From Glebionis coronaria (Eukaryota; Streptophyta; Magnoliopsida; Asterales; Asteraceae), in NCBI GenBank assembly GCA_025667525.1, contig CM046877.1, forward strand, positions 34,244,255 through 34,308,254: a stretch of DNA of 64,000 nucleotides, read 5' to 3'. Positions within the stretch are counted from its first letter, which is position 1; every line of letters begins with the position of its first letter. The notes beneath the pieces were generated by a model. The model was not told the DNA's origin. It searched no databases and was given only the letters and a program-made list of their open reading frames with translations. A program made the translations under genes and the position numbers. Positions 34,255 through 45,221 of the stretch are shown one piece after another.

Positions 34255-34393
34255 TAGTCGACTTTTTTTCAAGCTAGCTATGGATCACCTTTACTTTGTA
34301 CTTGCAAAAACTATCAATGCAATACGTTTTTTGGAATTGCATAAACTTGTAAGTTGCTGTATATTGTATGATTTGTATATTTCACTGAAACAA

Positions 34394-35345
34394 TCTATAC
34401 TACTTTTACTGGACGGATGAAATTCTCTTATTCAATTAAACACACAGCTGGGGTAACCGCCGATATTTAACACGGCTCGGCTAATAACCGCGGATATTTG
34501 AAAGTAAAGCTCGAAACCGTACAGTGATAGGGTTTTTCCGGCTTCGGGCTCTTCTGGTTTCGGTTTCTTGGTTATCCTTTTTCGTGGTTTCTTATTGGCT
34601 CGGTTTGTTGGTTTCATAAATTTCTTGAACTGTTGCTCACTCAGCTAAAAAGTCTTTTAATAGTTTTTTTAATAGTAAAAAGCCTTTTAAAATTTTACCC
34701 ATTGCATATGCTCTTATTACAAACCTATACAACAAAAATTTCATAAATTTATTTTTATATTAATTGGTGAACGATAAAATTAAATGACAAAATTAATACA
34801 AATTAATATGCAAAATGTAGAAATGATTATTGCTATAAATTATAGTTTTTTAGACACAATTATTTAAAATGTTCACTAATGTAAGTTTAATATTAAATTT
34901 ATATGTTTGATTTGAACAATGCAATTTTTTTTTCATAAATTTATATTTTTGAAGACATATATAAGTATGCATTTTAGTACAAATTTATTGTAATACTGAT
35001 CATTTTCCTAATGAATTCTATTAAATCGTACACATCAAAGTAGGAAGTTTGAAGATTAGTATGATGTATAAAAACATGTAAACATATAAATTAAGAAGAT
35101 TTTCTATATTTATATGTTATATAATATTGCGACGAATGATACACATGTTTACAAATACCTTTTACCATCAATCATCACACAACCCCGTAATACTATTTCT
35201 ATATGAAATGGTTTATTAATGCTCATAGTTATCCTAACTTAAAGATATCATCATTATTAATAAGTATAACTATAAAACATCGCACTTGCGGAATTTTAGT
35301 TTCAAAGTAGCCGCAGCCGCAACGCGCGGGTACGCTGCCAGCTAA
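34394..35345 (+). mobile_element. Helitron I (non-autonomous), copy 1
   Basis: Begins TCTATACTACTTTTACTGG after an A and ends with a GC-rich hairpin (CCGCAACGCGCGG), ten or so bases, then CTAA before a T. These are the standard Helitron ends with A/T insertion. The 952-bp body is AT-rich and noncoding. Its first part (34430-34625) is related to 40270-40480 in inverted orientation. Confidence 0.7.
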
Positions 35346-35605
35346 TTTTAAAAAGTGATGGTAATGCTTGATTAATTTGTACAATATGCTGTAAAATTTG
35401 TATTACTTCAAAATTTATTGATGAAAAAGTGCATAAGATGTTTTATAATCATGTTTAAATGACTTGTACAATATGTTTTAAAATTTGCATTATATAAAAA
35501 TTTAATAAAAAAAGAGTGCACAATTGGTTTGTATATTAACATGTCTTATTTTTTTGTTTTCTGTTATAAAATTATATAAGTTGTATGAGCTTCAAGAACC
35601 ACTGT

Positions 35606-37258
35606 CACTACAACAATCGAATCCTTCCCCAACGATTTTTTTGGCTTTTCCCTAGCGACTTTTTGATGGGGATACATTTCCCCAGTGACATGTCGCTGGG
35701 GAAAATTTGCTGGGGTACGCTCGATGAGAAAGGTATCCCAGCGACTTACCCTAGCGACATGCGGGCCTCACAGACTTTTCCTGAAAAAATAGATTGCCAC
35801 GGTGGCAAGATTTTCCCCAGCGACATGTCGCTGGGGAAAATCTTTATTAAATCAGCAAAAAAAAGTTAAACTTAATCTTCTCAGCTAGTTACAAAGTTTC
35901 CCCAGCGACATGTCGCTGGGGAATCTTTCCTTACGTTTGACTTGTCAATGCTTTGTGGTTGACTTGTCAACGATTTTCCAATCTTTCCCCTGCGACATGT
36001 CGCTGGGGAAACTTTCGATACGTTTGACTTGTCAACGCTTTGTGTTTGACTTGTCAACTCTTGGTAGACAGTACTATGCTTGTCCACGTTCACAGGTTGA
36101 ACCTCCAGTGTCATATGGATGCAAAATTTTTTATGGAAAGACGAACGCGTCCAACTACTAATCAATTCTCTTGGAGGTTAAATGAGCTTTTCGCCTCTAA
36201 CCTCTTCTTCGAGACCTCCAACGAGCTTTTCTACTCCAATTTCTTCTCCAAGCTCTTCAACGTGTGCAAACTGTGTGCGATTGAATGGAATGATAAAGGT
36301 ACTTGAGAGTATTGTAAAACATTGCGATAGGCACACAGTGGATTCAGCTGCACTACTTCACGACCTTTACGATGACATGAGGAACATTCATTTGAACTAG
36401 TTTATGATGTATCTGTTTTCGTGTTTATGAGTCAATTATCGTTTTAATATCCATGCTTAATTAAGCGCGTGTTTAAGTGTCCGTGTAGAATAAAGCTATT
36501 TTTAGGCGTGTCTGTTTGTAAGCCTCAATGAATGTTAACAATTTTTAATTAATATTAACAATGAATGTTAACAATTATCAGTGAATATTAACTTTTGGCG
36601 GGAAAACATTGGCGGGAAAAATGTTGGCGGGAAAACATTGACGGGAAAATTTAACTATTTCTCTCACTTTTTTTTATCATAAAAAGACATATAAATTTTT
36701 TTTAATGGTAAAATAGTATTTTAATTTTAAGAACTATATTTTATATATATATATTATAATTTTAATACATTAAATATAAAATATTAAACATTGCATGTGG
36801 GAATCCTAAAAGTATCCCCAGCGACATGTCGCTTAGGAAACTTTTGTTTTTCGTTTGTAAAAAAAGTGCGTTAATGAAAATCTTTATGGAGGGAATCCTG
36901 AAAGTATCCCCAGCGACATGTCGGGTGTCGCTGGAGAAACTTTGTAACATTGAATAAACAATCCATTAACACTAATCACTCTTATTAGTCTATGAAAAAA
37001 GTTTCCCCAGCGACATGTCGCTTGGGAAAACTAGGCGGGATAATCTCCCGCTTACTTTTTTGTTGAAGTATTTGGTCAAACTTTAGTCAACTTTTCCCCA
37101 GCGACATGTCGCTGGGGAAACATTTCGATATAATTTGGTCAAAATTTCTACGAGCAAAGTTGCCACGTCGGACTCGTTTTGTCGTTTAGTGGGTTTTCCC
37201 CAACGACATCATGTCGCTGGGGACAACCTCGATTGGGAAGGGCTGGATTGTTGTAGTG
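35606..37258. mobile_element. CACTA-1 (non-autonomous), copy 1
   Basis: Tips CACTACAACAATC and GATTGTTGTAGTG are perfect inverted repeats flanked by the 3-bp target duplication TGT (35603-35605, 37259-37261). About ten subterminal palindromes with core AGCGACATGTCGCT lie at both ends (35680, 35816, 35899, 35986, 36816, 36906, 37003, 37095, 37198). No transposase is present. The middle carries a GRF-gene fragment shared with CACTA-2. Confidence 0.9.
36061..36400 (+). pseudogene. GRF zinc-finger gene fragment inside CACTA-1
   Basis: Homologous to 23944-24317. It encodes GRQYYACPRSQ...YGCKIF, then in other frames WKDERVQLLINSLGG and the tail ending in IKVLESIV...HTVDSAALLHDLYDDMRN before a stop at 36400. 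The N-terminal CxCG part is replaced by subterminal repeats. Shared 3' flank (GCGCGTGTTTAAGTGTCCGTG, about 36466) shows that part of the 3' UTR was carried too. Compared with copy 2 it lacks three codons near 36315. Confidence 0.6.
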
Positions 37259-38430
37259 TGTTATGTTCTTCAGGGAAGTCAAGTAGATATATTTTAAGCG
37301 CTAGATATGTTAAACGTCTCCTTTTAGTTTGCACATGTTAGTTTTTGTTACTGTTTACTTGTACAAAACTAGGATGGATCCGCGCAATGCGGCGGCGAGT
37401 ACTTATCATTTTTTAGGCTAATGAATATTAATCTCTTATGCATTAAGTTTGTATTGTTAAAGTTATAAAAAATAAAAATAAAAATCTCTAAATTTTAAAA
37501 AAATTAATAGTTAATAAAAATATAGTAAAATGATTATTGAATTAAAGAGCATTAAATTTTAGAAAATATGGTAAAATTAGATTATAAAAATAATAAATAA
37601 ATAAAAAGATTTTTTAATTTAAAAGAAAATATGTTATTTAAGTAGGTTGTTACAAAAGTTAGTTACAAAAGGTTGTTAGAAAGGGTTATAGTATATAATG
37701 TTGATAAAGATATCAACAATTTGCTTTATTTAATATGAAAAATATCTGAATTTTCAGCCTTATTTTAAGAAGGTCCCAAATGGTTTATAAAGTACTATAG
37801 ATAATGTTAAACCATTTGTTTTACTGTTAGATTTTTGTTTGGATTATTAGTACCAATTCCCGATCACGTTCAGCCCCTCTTAACTATAAACTATAAATTA
37901 CGTTCAGCCCCTCTTAACTATAAACTATAAATAATGGCTCCGCGAATATGCGGAAGTGTGGTTTTTATATGCTGCACAAGCTAAAGGTATGAAGTGTGTG
38001 AGATAATTTGTGGTATAATATTGAGAGAATCTTAAAAAATGCCATTATAAAAAAACAAAAAAAGTATGATCACCCCTGTAATCACCGTATCTAAGTTCTA
38101 TCATCTGCATTGTGTTTTGATACTTCTTGAGCTAATGAACTAATATTGGTCTGAAGAAGAGTAACATGTTTAGATATGCTTTGCTAAACAGTAAGTAGAG
38201 TTAGTCACACATATATGAGAAAATCAGCATTGTCTAGTCAAGGGATAAGTTGAACCAAGTGCATAAATAAATTTTCATTCACGACTGACAAATCCAAAGT
38301 AGAGTAAACACTTGTCTAAATCATCATCAAGTCCATTGCAGAATATTAAGAAAAAAACAAGGTAATTTAACCACTAATTACGATATGGAAAACGGCATCA
38401 CATTATTAACCGAGAGCAGATCCCTTGTTA

Positions 38431-39456
38431 TTATGGTTTGTCCCGTGGTGGAGATGACTGCATACTGGTGGCCGCACATGGCTGAGAATTTTCTGTATAA
38501 CCTTCGCCCTGCCCCTTATTATAAGGGTAGTTCTGCAATGATAGAAAAGTAAAAAACATAAAAATATGTTTTAGCAGACGATATTATCATAGATACTGGC
38601 TAAGAATTGAATGATTAGCATGACTAACAAGATTGAAAAACTAACCACGAATGAAGGGAATACAGGGTATGGAAGGAATGAAGGGTACAATGCACGCCAA
38701 TAATGTATACGTTTCGACTTAATTCCTGGTACCGAGAGATGCTTCTGAAGTGTGTCTGGTTCACTGCTCCAACCCCAAATATCCGATGTCCCATCATCCT
38801 TCTTTTGAATAGAATGAGCTCCTTTAATAATCTGCTGCAGTTTTTTTATCCAATCTTTATCATCAGCAGATTCAGCAGGCACATTAATATTGAAGTTCTG
38901 CAATGAACAAGAAACATAGCAATATTAATAAAAAAAAATATTTCTAAAAAGGGTCGGAAATAAATCATTAATAAAAAATAAAAAAATAAAAAAAACACTA
39001 ACAAGGTATTGCTCGGGCTCTCCATATTGCCAATGCAATAGCTGTACTCTTTTTCCTTCTTTCTGCAGACATGTCATAAGCTTGTTTGGTTCCGCGTAAC
39101 ACCATACATATAGCCTCCCATCGTCCGTCATTCGGACACTTTTGATTCCTTTAATATGACCAACCAACAGACCAAAAAGAAAGAAAACAAGTTAGCAGAC
39201 AAATTATGTATGGAAAGTTACAGGTAGATAGCTAAATCGAAAACATGCATATACTTTGAACACTTTTCCCAATCTTGGACATTGTTTTACACAAATCAGC
39301 TTTATTCCCGATAAGGGTGAAGTTCTGCGATGATAAAGAGTGACAAAAACATAATACAGTATTAGAAGAAGATTGACAGAGAAACTATATAGTTCATGTT
39401 TAGTATTAGTTGTGAAAAAAAAAACTGACAATCGAGTTTTCCTTCTTCTTTTCCAT
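38431..39456 (-). CDS. HMA-like domain protein, five exons, 198 residues (copy 1)
   Basis: Exons, minus strand: 39456-39430, 39324-39255, 39148-39003, 38897-38646, 38532-38431. All four introns are GT-AG and 105-113 bases long, and the joined 597 bases form one frame from ATG to TAA. Residues 10-81 (NFTLIGNKADLCKTMSKIGK ... RLYVWCYAEPNKL ... GKRVQLLHW) follow the beta-alpha-beta-beta-alpha-beta pattern of heavy-metal-associated domains but lack the CxxC metal site. Residues 82-165 (NFNINVPAESADDKDW onward) look like a second degenerate repeat. A P/Y/S/Q-rich tail ends in RDKP with no CaaX box. Exons 2, 4 and 5 each start with Asn after CAG. It lies inside Helitron II. Family assignment is by pattern; metal binding is unlikely. 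Confidence 0.75.
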
Positions 39457-39542
39457 GGATGCCGAAGCAGACCTTTTGCTACAAAAAAACATATTCGGGT
39501 TTATTGAATGGATTGTGAAGATGAAGATGACATGATATTAAT

Positions 39543-39551
39543 ATTTATAGT
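39543..39551 (-). promoter_or_regulatory. TATA-like box at the Helitron II 5' end, upstream of the HMA-like gene
   Basis: Minus-strand CTATAAATA lies about 90 bases before the ATG at 39456, a normal promoter distance, and forms part of the proposed Helitron 5' terminus. Confidence 0.4.
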
Positions 39552-39554
39552 AGA

Positions 39555-40555
39555 TGGCATACACGGATTATAGAAATTAGAAAGTAAATCTTCTGATTTT
39601 GGCAACTTAATCTTATTTTTCATTCGCTTCTATTCTTAAAGTCTGATATCAAGATCTCTCCATATAATTTCCCTATAATAGAATGAAAAGCAAGTCTAAA
39701 ACCAAAATTAGAAGATTTGGGTCGATTATATCTCACTAGTTAAATAGAATTCACGTTGCATATTTTAATTCTTTAGATTAATGACAATATTTTTCATTAT
39801 ATGATTGTGATGATAAAATATTTAATGAGCAATAATTTTGGGTTCTTAAAAACAAATACCATTTTATTTATAGTGTAAGGTTATTTTCAAAATCAAATAA
39901 ATGTATAGTGCGAGAACCATCTTTATACTATTAACAATGCATATGTATTTTCATTATTATGTTTAAATGATCATTTAATAATTATTTTATTGCTTATAGA
40001 TCCGAGTACGATGAGTGATATCAAGAGTGCACATGTATTTTCATATTCTCCTAAAAAAGATAGTTATAATACATACAAAACAAATACATATGCATGGTCC
40101 TAAGATACATGTTCCCAATGACTTACATAATAAAAATTTATGTATTTCTACCTAATGAACTAAACCGATGAATATACATGTGCATTTGAAGAGTAAAATC
40201 GTGGTTCTCGCAGTTCTGTACATTTATTTGATTCTGAAAATAACCTCACCATTTATTTATATAAGGTTATGTTTTATGGACACGGGTGTTCAAGAAATCT
40301 ATGAAACCGACAAAGTGAGTCGAGTGACCACGAAAAAGGATAACCAAGAAACCAAAACCAGAAAAGCACGAAGCCGGAAATACCCTATCAATATCACTGT
40401 TCGGTTTAGATTTTTTATTTTCAATATCGGCGGTTACCCGATCCAACCATGTTTAATACATGCCAGTCGTGGTTAACTTAGATGCTTTGTTGTTGTGTTG
40501 AATTGAATTGTACATTAAACTTTGTTATAGAGTTGTAATGCATATATTTATAAAA
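39555..40555. other. Spacer between Helitrons II and III with an imperfect inverted repeat
   Basis: No supported gene. Arms of about 50 bases at 39873-39920 and 40201-40252 are inverted copies (ending CGAGAACCA / TGGTTCTCG) around about 280 bases. Sequence at 40270-40480 is an inverted relative of the first part of Helitron I; the open frame 40168-40476 is a by-product of that. Confidence 0.55.
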
Positions 40556-43500
40556 CTAGCCGAATACCCGCGCATAGCGGCGAAAATTGCATAGCGAGAG
40601 ATAATTAACGCTACACAATGTTGTGGTAAGATCCAACTAACTGAAATTGCATTAACATGTGGCAGATAATTAACAATACGCTATGTTGTGACATTTTAGT
40701 TCATGTAAATTCTTTGAGAGTGCGATAATCACTTTTTAATAAAAGTTTTGCCTTTGTCAAAAGAGAAATGAGTCACCAACAATTGAAAGTGGATACTCAT
40801 GAAAAATAACCATAAAAATCACTTTTGAAAGTGTGGTCGTAAAAGAAATTAGTTGAATAATAAGCATAACTTATGAATTGAGCTATTTATATTCAAGCAT
40901 AACCATATGTGGTATATATTCTCGACATATATTTTCACTAAAAAACTATTAAGGTCCAAAACTGATGAATTAAGCTTGGAGGTGATCTTTGTGATATCAA
41001 TAAGTATTTGTATACGATAACCACACTCGAGCAAGCCGACAATCAAAGTGTAAAATAGGAATTTTGTACTACATTCTACACGTTGGGCCTAGTTCTTAAC
41101 TTGTGATAGGCACTGAGATCTTTCTATGCTCTGGTTGTAGAACCTGTAATGACTGTCTACGATGTTGGTAGTTTTTGGTGCATGTTGGTTAACCCGGAAC
41201 ACCTCTTGTCCAAGCTATATCCTTTTTTTTGAAATAGAATGTCAAGTACTTTTTCAGTAAAGCTTCATAATATATATGATTTTAGAAACAAGGGCTTCCT
41301 ACACAGAGAGTAATTTAGAAAATTATAAAAACCATGAGATCTAGTTAACTATGTTGTTGGCTATTAGGTTACTGCATTTCAAACAACAATATATACGCTT
41401 TAGATTCATATGACCAACATTAGCGTTACTACATTTAATGTGTTTGTTTACCTGATATTCCGAGTAATCTGACCAACATTAGCATTACTGTTTAAGAGTA
41501 ATCTGACCAAAATATATATGCTATTAGGTTACTTCATTGAAGATATTTCTTTACCTGATATTTCAAGAAATGTTTCTCCAAAAAAGCCATTGTTGCCTCC
41601 TCGTTGTCAAAATTGACTCACGCATCACCAACATTAGTGTATATGTCTCATGTTCATGTCCAAATCATCAAAGGATTGTCCCACCTAAAACATGTAAATA
41701 TTCGTTATTGAACTATTGTAAAAATGTTCGAAGAAAAGCATAACAATGCAATAAAATTTAACGACATAATAGATGCTTAATCATACCGTCATAAAACATC
41801 AGGAAAAAATCGTTTTGTTTAACTTTTAAAATAAAATTAAAGGTTTTGTATAAGCTGATAACCCGATTTTTTATTAAAACAAACACATACAAAATTCTTG
41901 TCATGTGATAAAATTAAAACTAATTTCTTGAGCAAAAATTCTACATAGAATAAGTGGTTTCATTTTCTTTAGGTTGGTTAACAATTTGGCGTCTCATATC
42001 TTAATAGATAAAAAAAACTAAACATAAACAACATGTTAAGATCAATTCAATTGTTGAAGTAAGTAAATAAGATGTTTAACATATTACCATAATCTAATGC
42101 ACCACTGTGAGGGGTTTCATAGTTACAAACACCAAATGAAACACACCCACTCATGGCATGGTCTTCAAAATATGGATATACATGTTGGCTTTGCACAAAT
42201 GTGTTTAAGTGAGTACTTTTAGCATGTATTGTCGCCATACGCGTAGACGACGTAAACATGATGTTTTAATTGTAACCAACCAAGATATGGCCAACACCTG
42301 AGTAAATAAAGGAAGCATGAACATTAGCATAAAATAGTAGACTTTATAAAAAAACAAATGTTTGCTAAAAAAATACTTGGCCTATATATCCTTTCAATGT
42401 TGTTGATGTGATGAGTTGAGCTGGTGCATTCAATGTTGCATGGTCGTACGATGCTACTCCCTATTGCAAACAACCATCACACACAACATCTTTTGTCACA
42501 GACTTACAAATCCTACAGGTGTTAACCACAAGTGGTGGACCATCTGTTATCTCAAAAATTCCTTTTCATAATGTTGTCTGAGACTACGTATGACAGTCAT
42601 TTAAAAGAGAGGTATTTTAAGACACTAAGATGAAAAATCGGTACATAACCCCAAGTATATATTACGGACTCGACAATCATAAGATCGTTTACTCCATAGT
42701 TTTAAAACGTAAATGCATACAACCTAACAAAAACCATAATGAATGTATCCTAGTTTGGGATCCTATCCTAAATGTTTATAGAGCTTCGTCCTTCTCTCAT
42801 TATGAAAGGACAACTCGTACATGCACATAAGGGACCAGGAAGGTAGGTAATAATATACAATTAAGCACATAATCACATCACACATGCAAGTTTTACTATA
42901 ACATGTACAATGTCATCACGCCATAGTAACATGGATTAACTTTCTATAAAAACCTACTGCTACAGTATAAACAGATCCAAGTAAATATTCCTAGCACACT
43001 TGAATGTCATGGTTTGGCTTCGCAATGTTGCGAGTATTCTACTACTATTGTAAATTATCGTTCCACATCGGTGTGTGATAAGACATTTAAGTCCCTTCCA
43101 TATATAAGCTCGTAACTAATAATCTACAAGTATCCTTTCACCATGGTTTTCAGCTTTAATGATGTTACAACTATGATTTGTCATGTTCCTATTTAGCTAA
43201 TGCTACAGTCTAGAAAGAAAAATTAAATCTAACCTTCCTATATATCGCAAATTGATTTTTCGCATTTCATATCCTAAATTTAAGACCAATCCATATTCTA
43301 AACATCAATTTTTGTAGCTATTATGATATAACAGATGTTAGGCAATATTAGGATAATATCCGTTTTAGGAACACTCTTAGGTGAACCTAAAACAATGTGG
43401 CCATAGTCACTTCCATAATTTCTTAGGAAAATATACTTCATAATCACAATAGCTATTCCCTCATATATGAAAGAACATATCTCAAGCTATATAAAAAATT

Positions 43501-44530
43501 TCTATTTAATGGATCTGAAAGATTTAACACATTTCGATCAACTATAAACAAAAAAAATCGAAGCCTTCACTACATTTTTTACAAACATTCAGTCTAACAT
43601 TTGGTGTGTAACCAATTTTATCAACAATCTTGATTTTACATATTTCAGTTGCAAATAAGGTGGTTATCAAGCACACAAAGATCAATTATAAAATATCATT
43701 ACGCATAAGCACATAAGCAGCCTAAAAATTAAGATTTTAAAAAATATTTTTCGAGGTTGCTTGTTTCAAGATTAATTATAATGTATCATCGTTAGGGTTC
43801 ATTATAGTAGATAGCTGCATTAAGGGTAGTTGGGATTCCAAAAAGCTCACTGGAAAAGATTAAGAAAATTATGAAAAACCCGAATAGTAGTAATTAAGAA
43901 TCCGACTACAACATCAAGAAAAATCGTCATGCGCCGGTCGTATGCCTCCGATAGTACAAATGAATGTGAAAGTGCCTGATTATACTAAAAAAAGGAATAG
44001 TTCTTACATAATTGATTATATTCATCATCATTTACATCTTCATCTCCATCACCTAAAATTCGGAACCAACAAAAACAAAACCAACTTTAATAAAAACTGA
44101 TTATTACTACAAAGATATATACTCTTCTAAAAATAATGCCAAACATCTAGATTTATAAATGCTCCTAAAACATGAATTAAAAATAATTTGTACCTCATCT
44201 GACATGAACGAAGCAACATCAGGCGCATACGCAACCAAGGCAGTAGCACGACCAAAACCTTGTAACCAATTTTTTCAAACATAACCCATCTTGTGAAACT
44301 TAAAGATCCTGAAAATCAACAATCCATAATCAAAACATAAAAGGTAAAACCTCTAATTCTTTTTGTATAAATACGAAGTATCTTAAATCTAGCACACAAA
44401 TCCATTTCATGGCTTAATTAACAGTGTAGTTGTCGCAACACACCATTTTAACAACAAATCCGCTTGAAAACGCACCAATCCATCAACAGCCGAGAACATC
44501 AGCATTGGCAAATCAAAAACAAAACCTAAC
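40556..44530 (-). mobile_element. Helitron III, copy 1, lacking its 5' end
   Basis: The minus-strand 3' end is the hairpin CCGCTATGCGCGG, GTATTCGG, CTAG before T at 40556. The 5' end is missing because the duplication junction falls inside it; the complete element is at 52790-57473. Confidence 0.65.
42090..42537 (-). pseudogene. Exon-like islands in Helitron III cargo, unidentified
   Basis: After a good acceptor (CCTGTAG, about 42537) the minus strand reads ICKSVTKDVVCDGCLQ, one stop, then SYDHATLNAPAQLITSTTLK-GYIGQ up to a possible donor GTATTT. A second island after TTTACTCAG (about 42301) contains HVYPYFEDHAMSGCVSFGVC-NYETPHSGALDYG before GTAATA. Further candidates are VNFDNEEATMAFLEKHFLKYQ before GTAAAG (about 41560) and GFGRATALVAYAPDVASFMSDE before GTACAA (about 44190). 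Each island has at most one stop but they do not join into one clean frame. I do not recognise the gene; it looks like a captured, decaying host gene. The same islands recur about 12.23 kb downstream. Confidence 0.35.
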
Positions 44531-44532
44531 AG

Positions 44533-45221
44533 AAAGGGTTTTATGCAATATTTGGAATAAATAAATATTTGTTTTGCAAATGTCTCATTTTTTATTACAC
44601 AAAAGTCGCGAAAATAAAATGACATCGGATCGATAGTTAAAATAATAATTATATATGGAATAAATAATTATATAGTTTTTTGTTAAATAATAATTATATC
44701 TTAAATAAGTAAAATACAAATAATAGTTTTATAATTTTTCATAATAAGCAAAAAAAAAGAATTAATAATCTTTGACAAAAAGTTTCCCCGGCGACATGTC
44801 GCCGGGGAAACATCAGTGAATTGGTGGGTAAAAGCCCGCCACCATTTTCTGCTAAAGTTTAATGTTAATTACGCCTGGTCGAATATTCCCTGGCGACATG
44901 TCGCGAGGGATAACTTTGTCTGGTTATTATCAAAGAAAGATTAAGGTTAATTACGCATGGTCGACGATTCCCCGACGACATGTCGCCGGGGATAACTTAA
45001 AGGGAAAATATCCCGCTTTTTCTTTTGGGAGATCATTTTGGTCAAAGATTGACGATGATTCCCCGACGACATGTCACTAGGGATACGGTGGTCAAACTTT
45101 GACCAAAAAGTATTTTTGATTTTTTGCCACGTCAACAAAGTCGCCAGGGATTAGGTGTTTTCCCCGGTGATATTACGTCGCGGGGAAACACCGATCACCT
45201 GATCCCAACTTTCTTGTAGTG
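44533..45221. mobile_element. CACTA-2 end fragment in copy 2
   Basis: Last 689 bases of the CACTA-2 element, ending CTTGTAGTG. Here the palindrome near 44785 is perfect (GGCGACATGTCGCC core), whereas copy 1 has a mutated version. Confidence 0.8.

Larger units (their letters stand above)
37369..39554 (-). mobile_element. Helitron II carrying an HMA-like gene, copy 1
   Basis: On the minus strand the proposed 5' end is TCTACTATAAATATTAAT after an A (39554). The 3' end has a GC hairpin CCGCATTGCGCGG, then GATCCATC and CTAG before a T (37369). Both ends fit Helitron rules; the 5' end is the weaker call because AT-rich sequence offers many candidates. The 2.19 kb element encloses the whole five-exon gene at 38431-39456. 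No Rep/helicase is present. Confidence 0.6.
24462..44530 (+). repeat. Tandem duplication, copy 1 (with copia insertion)
   Basis: From AAAGGGTTTTATGC at 24462, the sequence reappears from 44533 onwards in the same order and orientation, with about 1% differences by eye. Copy 1 is interrupted only by the copia element (26463-34254). Without it the unit is about 12.27 kb. Copy 1 ends inside Helitron III at AAAACCTAAC (44530). Confidence 0.93.

Noticed and set aside
34432..34617. Lys/Pro-rich minus frame (MKPTNRANKKPRKR), also at 46657
   Set aside because: It falls inside Helitron I in a repeat block that also occurs, frame-broken, at 40270-40480.
39204..39431. Minus frame beginning MSVFFFTTN as a separate protein
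   Set aside because: It reads through intron 1 and exon 2 of the HMA-like gene in a different frame; the splice model explains the region better.
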